Assembly (NCBI RefSeq): GCF_029203305.1
Contig: NC_089461.1
Span: 806,001 to 870,000 of the forward strand
Length of the DNA: 64,000 nt
Direction of reading: 5' to 3'
DNA from: Yamadazyma tenuis
Lineage: Eukaryota > Ascomycota > Pichiomycetes > Serinales > Debaryomycetaceae
The notes under the pieces are model-generated. The model made no database searches. It had not been told where the DNA came from and saw only the letters and a program-made list of their open reading frames with translations. Position numbers and translations under genes: made by a program. Positions 36,801 to 45,920 of the stretch are shown piece after piece; the stretch's first letter is position 1; each line of letters starts with the position of its first letter.

Positions 36801-37999
36801 CCGTCCACTGCGTACAAGATCAAAAAGGTGATCATCGAGCACACCAAACTCAAGTTCATGGCAATGGCTGTAACAACGTTTCGCACCACCTGGATGTAGT
36901 AGATGATACCCATTTCCTTCTTTCTGACGCCAGAAACGTTGTCCATGTACGGAGGCTCCCACGAATAGTACTTGATGATCCGCAAGTTGTTCAAGCACTC
37001 TTTGAGGTAGTTGACTCTCGAGTCGGTATACACGGTGGCCAATTTTCTCCTGGCAAAAACCATCTTGGTGGAGTATCCCATGAACACTACAAACACCAAC
37101 ATGATGGCAACCCCCACCAACGCCACAGGGCCGATGTTCACACACAAAATCACAATGGCGACAATCATGGGTATTGGGAACACCACAAGAAATGGCTGCA
37201 AACCCAACGCAAAATCGATTCGCAGCAAATCGGTTCCCATGATAGAAGTGATTTTACCCACCGGGTACCGGTGTTTCGACACCGCGTTCAACCGGAATGA
37301 CTTCTCTAAGAGTGCCTTCGTAAGCACTGCTTTCACCAATGCTCCCACCGACATCGCCCGGTAGAATGCCTGATTTAATGCCACCCCATTCAAGAGAATC
37401 ATCACCGTCACCCCAATCGAGTACCCCACGCCCTTGCCGAGACCCGTCTCGATGCCCATGTTCTTCAATTCCACATATTTGATCAATTTTTTCACAATTA
37501 GCGGATTTAGCGTCTGTGCCAACTGCGCAATCCCCAAACTGCAGCAGGAAATAACGTATCTTTTTTTAAACGTCAAGAAAAGAGCGTAGATGGTGTCAAA
37601 CCGCAGGATCTTAAACTCACACATGTCCCCGTCCCACTGGGGATGTTTTTGCTTCATTTCGGTCGTGTACTTGGCTTGGGCCTTTTGTGTTCGCATCTCC
37701 AAATGGTCGTAAAACAGCTGTGCCAACACCTCGACCTTTAAATCGTCGGTCATACAGTACATGTCGTCCGGTACAAGTGTCCGTTTGTAACCCACCTTCA
37801 TTATCGGATGAAGCCACGTAAATAGGATTCTCTGGATGAAGTTGGCGTTGGCTTCCTGGAATGGAAGTCTATCCTCTGGCGAGGGGATGGGCGGTACCTT
37901 CTTACTGAGGAAGGGCGTCATGAGCCGCTTCTGGAGGCGAAGGTCTGGCTGGTCTTCCAGGGATTGCATGATAATATGGATTTGTTGAGTCTGGGGCAT
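33803..37999 (-). CDS. YOR1: Yor1-like ABCC multidrug transporter
   Basis: A 1398-residue full-length ABC transporter (TMD-NBD-TMD-NBD) of the MRP/ABCC family, closest to Yor1, a plasma-membrane pump for oligomycin and organic anions. NBD1: Walker A GLIGSGKS near residue 545, signature LSGGQKARINLARA, Walker B ILFDDVLSAVD. NBD2: Walker A GRTGAGKS near 1171, degenerate signature FSLGERQLIAFARA, Walker B LILDEATSSVD. The N-terminus lacks the extra TMD0 of long MRPs, as in Yor1. Start at 37999; a second Met at residue 11 is possible. No PDRE (TCCGCGGA) was seen in the 347-bp upstream region. Confidence 0.92.
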   Translation of the reverse strand: MPQTQQIHIIMQSLEDQPDLRLQKRLMTPFLSKKVPPIPSPEDRLPFQEANANFIQRILFTWLHPIMKVGYKRTLVPDDMYCMTDDLKVEVLAQLFYDHLEMRTQKAQAKYTTEMKQKHPQWDGDMCEFKILRFDTIYALFLTFKKRYVISCCSLGIAQLAQTLNPLIVKKLIKYVELKNMGIETGLGKGVGYSIGVTVMILLNGVALNQAFYRAMSVGALVKAVLTKALLEKSFRLNAVSKHRYPVGKITSIMGTDLLRIDFALGLQPFLVVFPIPMIVAIVILCVNIGPVALVGVAIMLVFVVFMGYSTKMVFARRKLATVYTDSRVNYLKECLNNLRIIKYYSWEPPYMDNVSGVRKKEMGIIYYIQVVRNVVTAIAMNLSLVCSMITFLILYAVDGTNDAANIFSSLAVFNVLTQVLFLMPMALAAGSDALVGINRVGAFLSSPENTELDISIKPSPEAEKYMKQNRLLIKVDHASFEWEVFGEADDDDQKKPVTKEKPQTPVSSILLDSLSDGTLNEKTLFPGLNNIDIEVKKGEFLVITGLIGSGKSSLLNAMAGFMKRIEGTVSINGSLMLCGQPWIQNTTVKDNIIFGHELDEKKYADVIYACSLERDLSILPAGDRTEIGERGITLSGGQKARINLARAIYANREIILFDDVLSAVDARVGRHIMEKCILGMLSEKTRILATHQLSLIGSASRIIFLNGDGSISIGTPDELAASNEGYRKLMAFNNATETEIEEEDEEVKVEEKINIERQVSRITAATTVSEGEQEEDHKVYNTDKAADGRLVLLENKSVNGIGFWVVKRYFQNGSGPLPPLFMLFLLILFTGLASFCLVFTNTWLSFWTEKKFDISEGAYIGVYVCLALCSFVMYMVEFVLIVYITNTSATNLNIKAVQKVLYSPMSFLDTTPMGRILNRFTKDTDVLDNEIGQQARFLVFTSGNIVGVFVLCICFMPWFALSIPPLAFAVCCIGSVYRATCREVKRLESVQRSFIYNNFNESLNGMDTIKAYGAEERFLESNAFYLNKTNEPYLVNIAAQRWLTVYLSIVAACFNLVIALLCVTGTFGISASASGLLLSSTLQITGMLSMLLRNFTQVENGMNSVERLCDFAYDLNTEAAYRIAETKPAPEWPQKGEILFDNVSMAYRPGLPMVLKNLDFNVKSQEKIGICGRTGAGKSSIMTALYRLSELEKGKIIIDGVDISNIGLNDLRSKLSIIPQDPVLFKGSIRRNLDPFGQSTSEKMWNALRRAGLIEENKLEMVKKQDKNSADLHKFHLDQVVEDDGVNFSLGERQLIAFARALVRGSKILILDEATSSVDYETDSKIQQTIAREFSNCTILCIAHRLKTIINYDKILVLDRGEVKEFDTPWNLFNIKGGIFKQMCEKSSIVSEDFQKI

Positions 38000-38346
38000 C
38001 TGACATATTTATAGTCGAGGCCGCTGGAGATTAAAGGAATTAGCATATCAACTACCAGAAGACGGGTCTGTGTTATCGGGAGAGGCAACGGCAGGACAGT
38101 TATTTATACGACGCGGGGTACGACTGTTCATTTCTATATAGACACAAGACGGGAAACATACCAGCAGGCCATATAACTGGCGACAAGGCTCCTGATGCAT
38201 GGGAACCAGCATACTCTATCTTGTATTCCTCATGATAAAAATTATATGGCGAGGTGCGAAAACCTGTCAGAAGGCTTACCTCAGCATATATCCGGATAAA
38301 AAGAGGTGTTATCTGCCGCGCACCTGCCTCGCGCAGCAACGGCCCA
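38000..38346. other. Intergenic region between YOR1 and AIP1
   Basis: Promoter of the leftward ABC gene and 3' end of AIP1. No gene or known drug-response element recognised. Confidence 0.5.
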
Positions 38347-40176
38347 TTACTTGAACACTGATAAGTCTACTTTCCACACCTTGACTGCCCCGTCAAACCC
38401 CGTGGATGCCACCACCCCGTGACCAGACCCTTCGAAATCGTAGTGAAGCCACTCGACCCGCGAAATCCCCAGCTGGTGTGCCAATGGAGCCTGCACCACC
38501 TTGGAAATTCTCTTGATCGAGTACACCAATAAATTGCTATCTAACCCACCACTCAAGAGAAACTGTGAGTCAGGGCTCCATTTAGCGTCCACGATTTTGC
38601 TTGTGTGATACGTCCATCGGGTGGTTTTGATACTGGCATCAGCATTGTAGATAATGTATTTTCCAGTCGAATCTCCGAGAGCCACGTACTGCTCATCGGG
38701 AGACACCCTCACAAGCGAAGGACTTCCTCTAATAACATCGAATTTCAAAGACGCAGACTCGATCTTGTTGTCCAGCAAGTTGGTGAGCAACAACTTCTCG
38801 GCCAAAACGTCGACATCACTTGAGTCGTACTTCAACACGGTGTCGGTACCCTTTTGGATCAGCTCGGTGATGGTGAAGTCTGTGAGACTATTCTCAAACA
38901 ATACACTCACCGATCCATTCTGCTTCACCAACTTCTTGGGCTGCGCTACCAAAACTGTCTCCGACACCAGGGTGCCGTTGTCAAGGTCCCACACCTTCAA
39001 CTTATCGTCCCAGCCCACAGAAATTAAGTTTTTATCGTACGCCAAGTCCACCACGTAGTTGCTGTGGCCACCCACAAACTGCGGCACCAGCTTCAACGAG
39101 TCCCCGTCGATGGTCCACTTGTAAATACTCCCGTCTGAGCCTCCTGTCACCAATGAGTGGCCCACCACGAGGGTCGCGGTGATGGCACTCTGGTGGCCCT
39201 GCACCACTTGCAACGATCCGTCATCAACATCGAAATAGTTCAAGTTCCCATTCAACGAAAGGGCAATAATATACTTGTCAGTTACCACAAGCCCCACCAA
39301 CTGGTTTTCAACAGTGACTGCATCTCCTACTTTTAAGGTCTGTGTCAGTTCCCATGATTCGACAGACCACACCTTAACACTATTATCAGCAGAACAGGTT
39401 GCAAACTTCTTTGAATCGCCAAACCACCACACGCCGAAAATACCTCCTTCATGGGCGTTCTCGATCTTCGTCACAAACTCGCCCGTCTTGCCGTCGTACA
39501 CCACTACCAACCGATCGGAACCCACACTTAAAAGGTATTTACCGTCAGGAGAGAATTTGACGGCTCTTACGGTGTTTGTGTGGTGATCCCGGATACTTTT
39601 GTCAAACTTGAAAGGTGGCCCCGTGTAGAACACCACCGCCTTGTCGTTGCCGGCGGTGGCGGCACGGTACGGCCGTTGTGCCTTGATGTCCACCGTATTA
39701 ATCACGTCCGAATGGCCCTGGATCTCGCCAATCGAGTTTCCCGAGTCCCACGTGAAGCAGTGGCCAAACTTCTCCTTTCCTTCGCCTACCGCAATCACTC
39801 GCGAGTTGTCGGCATCCCAGGCAATCGACTTGATGGCTCCTGAAAGAATGGGAAAATCACTCTTGACTAATGGCGCCTCTTTCAACACATCTTTATCTCC
39901 ATACACCGAAGTGTCCCAGATCTTGACATGGCCACTCTCATCACCGCTGGCGATGTAGTTGCCGTTGGGGGCGAACGCTGCCACGGTGGTGGGTGCCGTG
40001 TGTTTCAGAAATTGGAATGACTTGACGGCGCTGTGGGGGTCGACGGGCCTGACGAATATCGACCGGCCCATGGCGTACGCAACACGGCCATTGACCTTGT
40101 CATACGTGAGGGATGTCGCTTGAGCACGGACCGTCGATGGGTGAGGGGGATACAATGCAATTGGTTCAATGGACAT
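38347..40176 (-). CDS. AIP1: Actin-interacting protein 1 (WD40)
   Basis: A 609-residue protein made of WD40 repeats forming two propellers, the standard Aip1/WDR1 length. The start has the family pattern PPHPSTVRAQATSLTYD, then YAMGRSIFVR and SGDESGHVKIWD. Later repeats show FSPDGKYLLSVGSDRLVVVYDGKTGE, CSADNSVKVWSVESWE and LLSGGLDSNLLVYS. Aip1 works with cofilin to disassemble actin filaments at cortical patches. It is divergent from MIC60 across 127 bp. Confidence 0.94.
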   Translation of the reverse strand: MSIEPIALYPPHPSTVRAQATSLTYDKVNGRVAYAMGRSIFVRPVDPHSAVKSFQFLKHTAPTTVAAFAPNGNYIASGDESGHVKIWDTSVYGDKDVLKEAPLVKSDFPILSGAIKSIAWDADNSRVIAVGEGKEKFGHCFTWDSGNSIGEIQGHSDVINTVDIKAQRPYRAATAGNDKAVVFYTGPPFKFDKSIRDHHTNTVRAVKFSPDGKYLLSVGSDRLVVVYDGKTGEFVTKIENAHEGGIFGVWWFGDSKKFATCSADNSVKVWSVESWELTQTLKVGDAVTVENQLVGLVVTDKYIIALSLNGNLNYFDVDDGSLQVVQGHQSAITATLVVGHSLVTGGSDGSIYKWTIDGDSLKLVPQFVGGHSNYVVDLAYDKNLISVGWDDKLKVWDLDNGTLVSETVLVAQPKKLVKQNGSVSVLFENSLTDFTITELIQKGTDTVLKYDSSDVDVLAEKLLLTNLLDNKIESASLKFDVIRGSPSLVRVSPDEQYVALGDSTGKYIIYNADASIKTTRWTYHTSKIVDAKWSPDSQFLLSGGLDSNLLVYSIKRISKVVQAPLAHQLGISRVEWLHYDFEGSGHGVVASTGFDGAVKVWKVDLSVFK

Positions 40177-40303
40177 TCTTTAGTTGTTCTTATTAGTATT
40201 TGTGTATTGATCTTAAATCGAGGGTGGTCGTGCGGGCGTCGCGCGCGCGCTCCAACCGACACTGAAAAACTGCTCTCTCAATCGTGATTGGATTGTATAT
40301 ATC

Positions 40304-42052
40304 ATGTCAAGTAGATCGTGTGCTGTGCTGGCACGCCGGGCGTTGACCTCGTCGGCCAAACGTTTGAACGACGTCAAGAAGCCCGTGGTGCCTCCACCCA
40401 GACCAGCGGTCACCACCCCCAAACCTGTCATCACCAAACCCGTCACCACCCCGGTCCCCAAACCCGTCATTATCACCAAACCTTCAATTCCACCTCCAGT
40501 GATTCCTCCTCCACCACCACCAAAAAAGAAGTTCTCCATTCCCCTGTTCTTGTTCAAGATTGTACTTGCCGGCGGTGTTGTATACGGAGGTACCATGTAT
40601 GCTGCCACCAAAAGTGATACGGTGATGGACTTTGTTATCGACCAGCAATTACCATACTACGAAGAGATCATCGACATCTACGAAAAAGGGTCAATTGATG
40701 ACGTCAAGGACTACTTCGCCGGCTTGGGCAAGAAGGTGTCGAGTTGGGAGGCTAAATTGCCCTCCAAGGACGAAATAACTTCCAAGGGTGAAAAGATATT
40801 CGAAGAAACAAAGAACAAGTTGAGTCCGCCAAAGCCGGCTGCTCCCGTCGACGTGTCCAGCTTGGGCCAGGACGCTACGCCCGCCCAGCAGTTGCAGAAA
40901 CCAGTCGAAGCCGTCAAAAAGACTGTGGAGCATTTCCCTTTGATCCAGTTGAACAAGTCTGTCAGCTCTGCTGTAGATGCTTCTGTGAAACAGACGGTCG
41001 AATCGTTCAACGATTTGATAAGATCCATAGACGTGGATGCTCTGAACACCCCCGGCAAGGATACATTGATCAAAGCCATCAACGAAAACGTCTCCAAGTT
41101 AGCTACCAAATTGAGCTCGTTGACAGTCAGCTTCGAAGAAGAGGTGCAGAGTAAGTTGAGAGATTCACAGACCGACTTGTTATCATCATACACCAAGAAA
41201 GAGTTGGAGTTGACCGAAACTTTGTTGGACCAGTTCAACCTGGAAAAAGCTCAGTTGGAAGTTAAGTTGAACAATCGCTTGAAACACGAGATCGAAGCAA
41301 CCAAACAGACGATTTCCCAGGCCGCCGTCAACGCTGTATCGATGGTAAGAGTCGAGCAGACCAAACAGTTTGAGAAGTTGATCAAGGACAGCATTGACTC
41401 TGAGAGAAACGGTAGGTTGGCTGGGTTAGAACAATTGAATGCCCGTGTCAAGGACTTGGAAGAGTTCTCCGAGACCTTAGAAACCCAGTTGGTTGCCAAC
41501 CACACCCGTTCCGTGCTCCTGAAAGCCGTTGGAAACTTGAAGCATGTGTTGGCATCGTCCAAAGAAACAGACAGTCCCAAGTTATTAATCCAATACTTTG
41601 ATGAAATCAACAAGGTGGCCGGTAGCCTCAACAGTGAATTACTCAACGTCGTCTTAAATGACTTGAAACCTTTGATTGTCAACGAGTCAAACCATTCTCT
41701 CTTGACCAACGCCCAATTGTTGAATAAATGGGAACAGTTGACTCCCGAGTTGAGATCAGCTTCATTGTTACCTCCAAACGCCGGATTATTGGGGCATTTG
41801 GCGTCGATGGTGTTCTCCAAGTTGTTGTTGCCTGTGAAGGGAAACAAGCCTGATGGTAAGGATATCGAGTCTGTTATTGGCAGAATCGAGTCTGCTTTGA
41901 CCAGAGGTGACTTGGACGTGGCGGTGGAGGAGGCTGCCAACTTGAAGGGATGGCCCAGAAAGTTAGCTGATGACTGGGTCAAAGATGGAAGAAAGAGATT
42001 AGAAGTGCAGTTCTTGGTGGGTGTTGTCGACTCTGAAACCAGAATTGTATAG
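40304..42052 (+). CDS. MIC60: MICOS subunit Mic60 (mitofilin)
   Basis: A 582-residue inner mitochondrial membrane protein. A basic presequence (RSCAVLARRALTSSAKR) is followed by a proline-rich stretch, then one membrane helix (about 78-100, FSIPLFLFKIVLAGGVVYGG). A long coiled-coil region and the conserved C-terminal mitofilin domain (LLPPNAGLLGHLASMVFSKLL, ending NLKGWPRKLADDWVKDGRKRLE) follow. Mic60 shapes cristae junctions and binds TOM/SAM. ARP4 follows on the same strand after 83 bp. Confidence 0.94.
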   Translation: MSSRSCAVLARRALTSSAKRLNDVKKPVVPPPRPAVTTPKPVITKPVTTPVPKPVIITKPSIPPPVIPPPPPPKKKFSIPLFLFKIVLAGGVVYGGTMYAATKSDTVMDFVIDQQLPYYEEIIDIYEKGSIDDVKDYFAGLGKKVSSWEAKLPSKDEITSKGEKIFEETKNKLSPPKPAAPVDVSSLGQDATPAQQLQKPVEAVKKTVEHFPLIQLNKSVSSAVDASVKQTVESFNDLIRSIDVDALNTPGKDTLIKAINENVSKLATKLSSLTVSFEEEVQSKLRDSQTDLLSSYTKKELELTETLLDQFNLEKAQLEVKLNNRLKHEIEATKQTISQAAVNAVSMVRVEQTKQFEKLIKDSIDSERNGRLAGLEQLNARVKDLEEFSETLETQLVANHTRSVLLKAVGNLKHVLASSKETDSPKLLIQYFDEINKVAGSLNSELLNVVLNDLKPLIVNESNHSLLTNAQLLNKWEQLTPELRSASLLPPNAGLLGHLASMVFSKLLLPVKGNKPDGKDIESVIGRIESALTRGDLDVAVEEAANLKGWPRKLADDWVKDGRKRLEVQFLVGVVDSETRIV

Positions 42053-42135
42053 CCATATTCAATATATTTAACTCGTTGTAATCTTCGCGCTTTTTGGAGC
42101 GCTCTTTTCTCACCGTTCTTTTCAACACAATCATC

Positions 42136-43536
42136 ATGGCATCTGCTAATAGTAACGCCAATGTCTATGGAGGAGACGAGATCAACGCCATCATTCTCGA
42201 CCCTGGCTCCTTGAGCACACGGATTGGATACGCGGGTGACGATTTCCCGAAGATCATCACTCCTTCTTATTATGCTGCCAACGGTAAGAAACACATATTT
42301 GGTGATTCCATCAATGTTCCTCGGGCAGACTTCGATATCAAGCCCATATTAAAAGACTCGGTTATTGAGGACTGGGATGCTGCCATCGAGCAGTACCATC
42401 ACTATTTCGATAAAGAGTTGGCCTTGGACTATAAGGAACAGCCCATATTCATCACAGAACCCATATGGACATCTGCCAAACAACGGCAAACATTGGTGGA
42501 AAACATCTACGAGAAGTTCGACTTTCCTGCCTTGTATTTGGGCCGAGCCCCCACCTGTGTATCGTTCCAACAAGGCCGTCCCAATTGTTTGGTTGTGAAT
42601 ATTGGCCATGATACCGTGAGTGTTACCGCCGTGATTGATGGGATTTCGCTCTTGAAAAACTCCATGAGAACGCACTACTCGGGCCAGTACTTGAGCGATC
42701 AATTGTACGATTTGTTCTTGAACAAATTCCCTCTGTTGACATTGGATGCCAAGTACAAAATCAGGACCAAGACTCCTACAAAGTACCCAGAACCCCCCGT
42801 ATTCACACCCAGAGAACTCCCCAAAAACATCACCAAGTCGTTTGATGACTACCAAAAAGAATTGTTGTTCCACGAGATGAAAGAGACGTTGCTCGAGGCT
42901 CCCGACAAGCAAATCACCGATGAGAACTCTGAAAGCTATTCCAAAGACGAGAACAGACGGGCGTTTGAATTGCCCAACGGCCAGTCTATCGAGCTTGCCA
43001 TCGAGAGGTACGAGATGGCCGACTCGTTGTTCGAGCCAAACAACTACAGCTTCACCAACGAAACATTGGCCAACAAGTACTCGGTTGAAAACGGTAGTTT
43101 GACCATCGACTCCAACCAAGATGACTATAGACCGTTGAAGAGAGCCCGGAAAAATGAAAGCAACCAGTCCACGCCTCCACCCGCTGCTACAGAACCATCG
43201 GTGGCCGAAACTAGAGGCTTAACTCAGTTGATCTCTCATGTGTTGTCGACCATCGACATTGATTTGAGAGCTTCTGTTGCCCACAATATCATTGTTACCG
43301 GTGGAGCCTCACTCATACCACAGGTGACCGAGCGGCTATACTCCGAGTTGTCTTCGTTGAACCCGGGTCTCAAAATCAGGTTACACGCAGTAGGTAACTC
43401 CAGTGAAAGAGTTAACCAGGCATGGATTGGGGCCAGTGTGTTGGCATCGCTTGGTACATTCCATCAGATGTGGGTCACCAAGGAGGAGTACGACGAGGCC
43501 GGGCCCGATAAGATCTTGAACCAGCGGTTCAGATAA
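42136..43536 (+). CDS. ARP4: Actin-related protein 4
   Basis: A 466-residue nuclear actin-related protein shared by NuA4, SWR1 and INO80. Matches to Arp4: YGGDEINAIILDPGS at the start, IGYAGDDFPKIITPS, PIFITEPIW, GRAPTCVSFQQGRPNCLVVNIGHDTVSV, the charged insert with DDYRPLKRARK, IDIDLRASVAHNIIVTGGASLIPQVTERL, and the C-terminal WIGASVLASLGTFHQMWVTKEEYDE. The ATG at 42136 matches the family N-terminus. An upstream extension of the frame lacks ATG. Confidence 0.95.
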   Translation: MASANSNANVYGGDEINAIILDPGSLSTRIGYAGDDFPKIITPSYYAANGKKHIFGDSINVPRADFDIKPILKDSVIEDWDAAIEQYHHYFDKELALDYKEQPIFITEPIWTSAKQRQTLVENIYEKFDFPALYLGRAPTCVSFQQGRPNCLVVNIGHDTVSVTAVIDGISLLKNSMRTHYSGQYLSDQLYDLFLNKFPLLTLDAKYKIRTKTPTKYPEPPVFTPRELPKNITKSFDDYQKELLFHEMKETLLEAPDKQITDENSESYSKDENRRAFELPNGQSIELAIERYEMADSLFEPNNYSFTNETLANKYSVENGSLTIDSNQDDYRPLKRARKNESNQSTPPPAATEPSVAETRGLTQLISHVLSTIDIDLRASVAHNIIVTGGASLIPQVTERLYSELSSLNPGLKIRLHAVGNSSERVNQAWIGASVLASLGTFHQMWVTKEEYDEAGPDKILNQRFR

Positions 43537-43742
43537 TAAACCTTTGTACTATATATAATCTTTATCTTTACCTTTATCTCAATATCATAAATGTGAACCC
43601 TGAAAAATATTTGTTGGACTGTCTGCGAACTTTCCCATAATTTTTCTTGCTGTCAGGTGCTGGTTCTTTTTCAAAGAGTCTATTAGTTCTTTGGTATTCA
43701 TTGACTTATCTTGCATACAAATACACAGTCATCCTCATTACC

Positions 43743-45863
43743 ATGTCCACCGTTAACCATGCCGAGTCCTCGCCCCAAGCCCTCGTCAAGGGCGCTTTGG
43801 ATTTGGATCCGTGGTTGGAGCCTTTCCAAGGAGAAATGATCAAACGTCAATTGAAGTTTAGAGACTGGTACAATAAGCTCCTGAACACCGAAAATTCTCT
43901 CAGTGACTTTGCATCCTCCTACTTGACCTACGGGTTACACGCTGACTGGGACACAAAACTGGTTTCCATCACTGAATACGTTCCTGATGTCGAGAAAGTA
44001 GCGCTTGTTGGCGACTTCAATAACTGGGACATTCATGCCCACCTGCTCCACAAAAAGAACGACTTTGGTTTGTGGCAGTTGACCATTGCCCCCGTTAACG
44101 GCGACTTTGCGGTTCCCCATGACTCCAAGTATAAAATAGCAATGACCTTGCCGTCTGGGGAAGTGATCTATCGTATTTGTCCTTGGGCCCACCGGTGCAC
44201 CCCGTCCGCCGACCCGTCGTTGTACGACGCGCGGTTCTACAACCCGCCACGTGAGCTCCAGTACCAGTTTAAGCACCCTCGTCCCGAGTTACTGGAGGAT
44301 GGTGGTGTTCGAATCTACGAAGCCCATGTGGGGATTTCCACCCCTGAACCAAAGATCGGCTCCTACAAAAACTTCACCCAAAACATTTTGCCGGTAATTC
44401 ACCGGTTGGGTTACAACACCATTCAGCTCATGGCCGTCATGGAGCATGCGTACTATGCTTCTTTCGGGTACCAGGTGACCAATTTTTTTGCCATTTCCTC
44501 GAGATTTGGAACTCCCGATGACTTGAAACAGTTGATCGATGAGGCTCATCGTTTGGGGATTCGCGTGTTGCTCGATGTGGTGCACTCGCATAGCTCCAAG
44601 AATGTTGAGGATGGGTTGAATATGTTCAATGGAACCGACCATTACTTGTTCCACGGAGGAAGCAAAGGGGTTCACGATCAGTGGGACTCAAGGCTTTTCA
44701 ACTACTCCAACTACGAGACGTTGCGGTTCTTGTTGTCGAACTTGAAGTACTTTTTGGACGAGTTTCGCTTCGATGGGTTCAGATTCGACGGGGTTACCAG
44801 TATGTTGTATAAGCATCATGGGTTAGGTTTTGGGTTCAGTGGAGACTACAACGAGTACTTCAACCCCCAGTGGGTGGATGACGATGCCATCTTGTACTTT
44901 ATGTTGGCCCACCAGCTCTTGGTTGATAAGGGGGAGAAGGATAACTTTAGATACTTATCGATTGCTGAAGATGTAAGCGGAATGCCTACGCTTTGTTTGC
45001 CCATCAAACAAGGAGGTATTGGGTTTGACTACAGACTTTCGATGGCCATTCCTGATATGTGGATCAAGATTTTGAAGCACTTGCAAGATGAGGAATGGGA
45101 TTTGGGGAACATTGTTCACACTCTCACGAACAGAAGACACGGAGAGAACTGCATTGCTTATTGTGAGTCCCATGACCAGGCATTGGTGGGGGACAAATCC
45201 CTTGCATTTTGGTTGATGGATAAGGAAATGTACACCAACATGTCGGTGATGTCAGAAAACACTCCTGTTATCGACAGAGGTATAGCTTTACATAAGATGA
45301 TCCGGTTGATCACTTTTAGTCTTGGTGGTGAAGGATACTTGAACTTTGAAGGTAACGAGTTTGGACACCCTGAATGGTTGGATTTCCCAAGAATCGGAAA
45401 CGGTGAATCCTACCACTATGCCAGAAGACAGTTCAATTTGATTGAGGATGATTTACTTCGTTACAAGTTTTTATTTGCATTTGACTGTGCCATGCAGAGA
45501 TTGGATTCAAACTATCATATTTTGAATTCGTCCCAAGCTTACGTATCGCTTAAGCATGAAGGAGATAAAGTGGTTGTGTTCGAAAGAAATGGGCTTTTGT
45601 TCATCTTTAACTTCAACCCCACTCAGTCTTTCGCAGACTACAAGATAGGAGTCCATACTCCTGGTACCTACAGGATTGTATTGAACTCGGACTCTCCAGA
45701 TTTCGGAGGTCATGACCGGGTTGGTCCCGTGAATGCTCAAGGAGAACCATTGAAATTTTTCACAAACGATGATCCATGGAACGACAGAGCAAACTCATTA
45801 TTCATCTACGTTCCTTCAAGAACCGCTTTAGTTCTTCAGTTGGAAGAAAAAGTTGTTAGCTAG
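43743..45863 (+). CDS. GLC3: Glycogen branching enzyme
   Basis: A 706-residue alpha-1,4-glucan branching enzyme (GH13, CBM48). The N-terminal CBM48 has [11 protein letters not shown] and the catalytic barrel begins at [10 protein letters not shown]. Catalytic residues: Asp in [10 protein letters not shown] (about 348), Glu in SIAEDVSG (about 409), and Asp in [10 protein letters not shown] (about 475). [19 protein letters not shown] is the classical branching-enzyme signature. It transfers chain segments to alpha-1,6 positions during glycogen storage. The frame is open upstream of 43743, but the ATG there gives the standard N-terminus. Confidence 0.96.
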   Translation: MSTVNHAESSPQALVKGALDLDPWLEPFQGEMIKRQLKFRDWYNKLLNTENSLSDFASSYLTYGLHADWDTKLVSITEYVPDVEKVALVGDFNNWDIHAHLLHKKNDFGLWQLTIAPVNGDFAVPHDSKYKIAMTLPSGEVIYRICPWAHRCTPSADPSLYDARFYNPPRELQYQFKHPRPELLEDGGVRIYEAHVGISTPEPKIGSYKNFTQNILPVIHRLGYNTIQLMAVMEHAYYASFGYQVTNFFAISSRFGTPDDLKQLIDEAHRLGIRVLLDVVHSHSSKNVEDGLNMFNGTDHYLFHGGSKGVHDQWDSRLFNYSNYETLRFLLSNLKYFLDEFRFDGFRFDGVTSMLYKHHGLGFGFSGDYNEYFNPQWVDDDAILYFMLAHQLLVDKGEKDNFRYLSIAEDVSGMPTLCLPIKQGGIGFDYRLSMAIPDMWIKILKHLQDEEWDLGNIVHTLTNRRHGENCIAYCESHDQALVGDKSLAFWLMDKEMYTNMSVMSENTPVIDRGIALHKMIRLITFSLGGEGYLNFEGNEFGHPEWLDFPRIGNGESYHYARRQFNLIEDDLLRYKFLFAFDCAMQRLDSNYHILNSSQAYVSLKHEGDKVVVFERNGLLFIFNFNPTQSFADYKIGVHTPGTYRIVLNSDSPDFGGHDRVGPVNAQGEPLKFFTNDDPWNDRANSLFIYVPSRTALVLQLEEKVVS

Positions 45864-45920
45864 ATGCTGGCTATTCTTCCGTTTTTTCTATATCAATTTC
45901 GACATTTATTGAAAAACTAA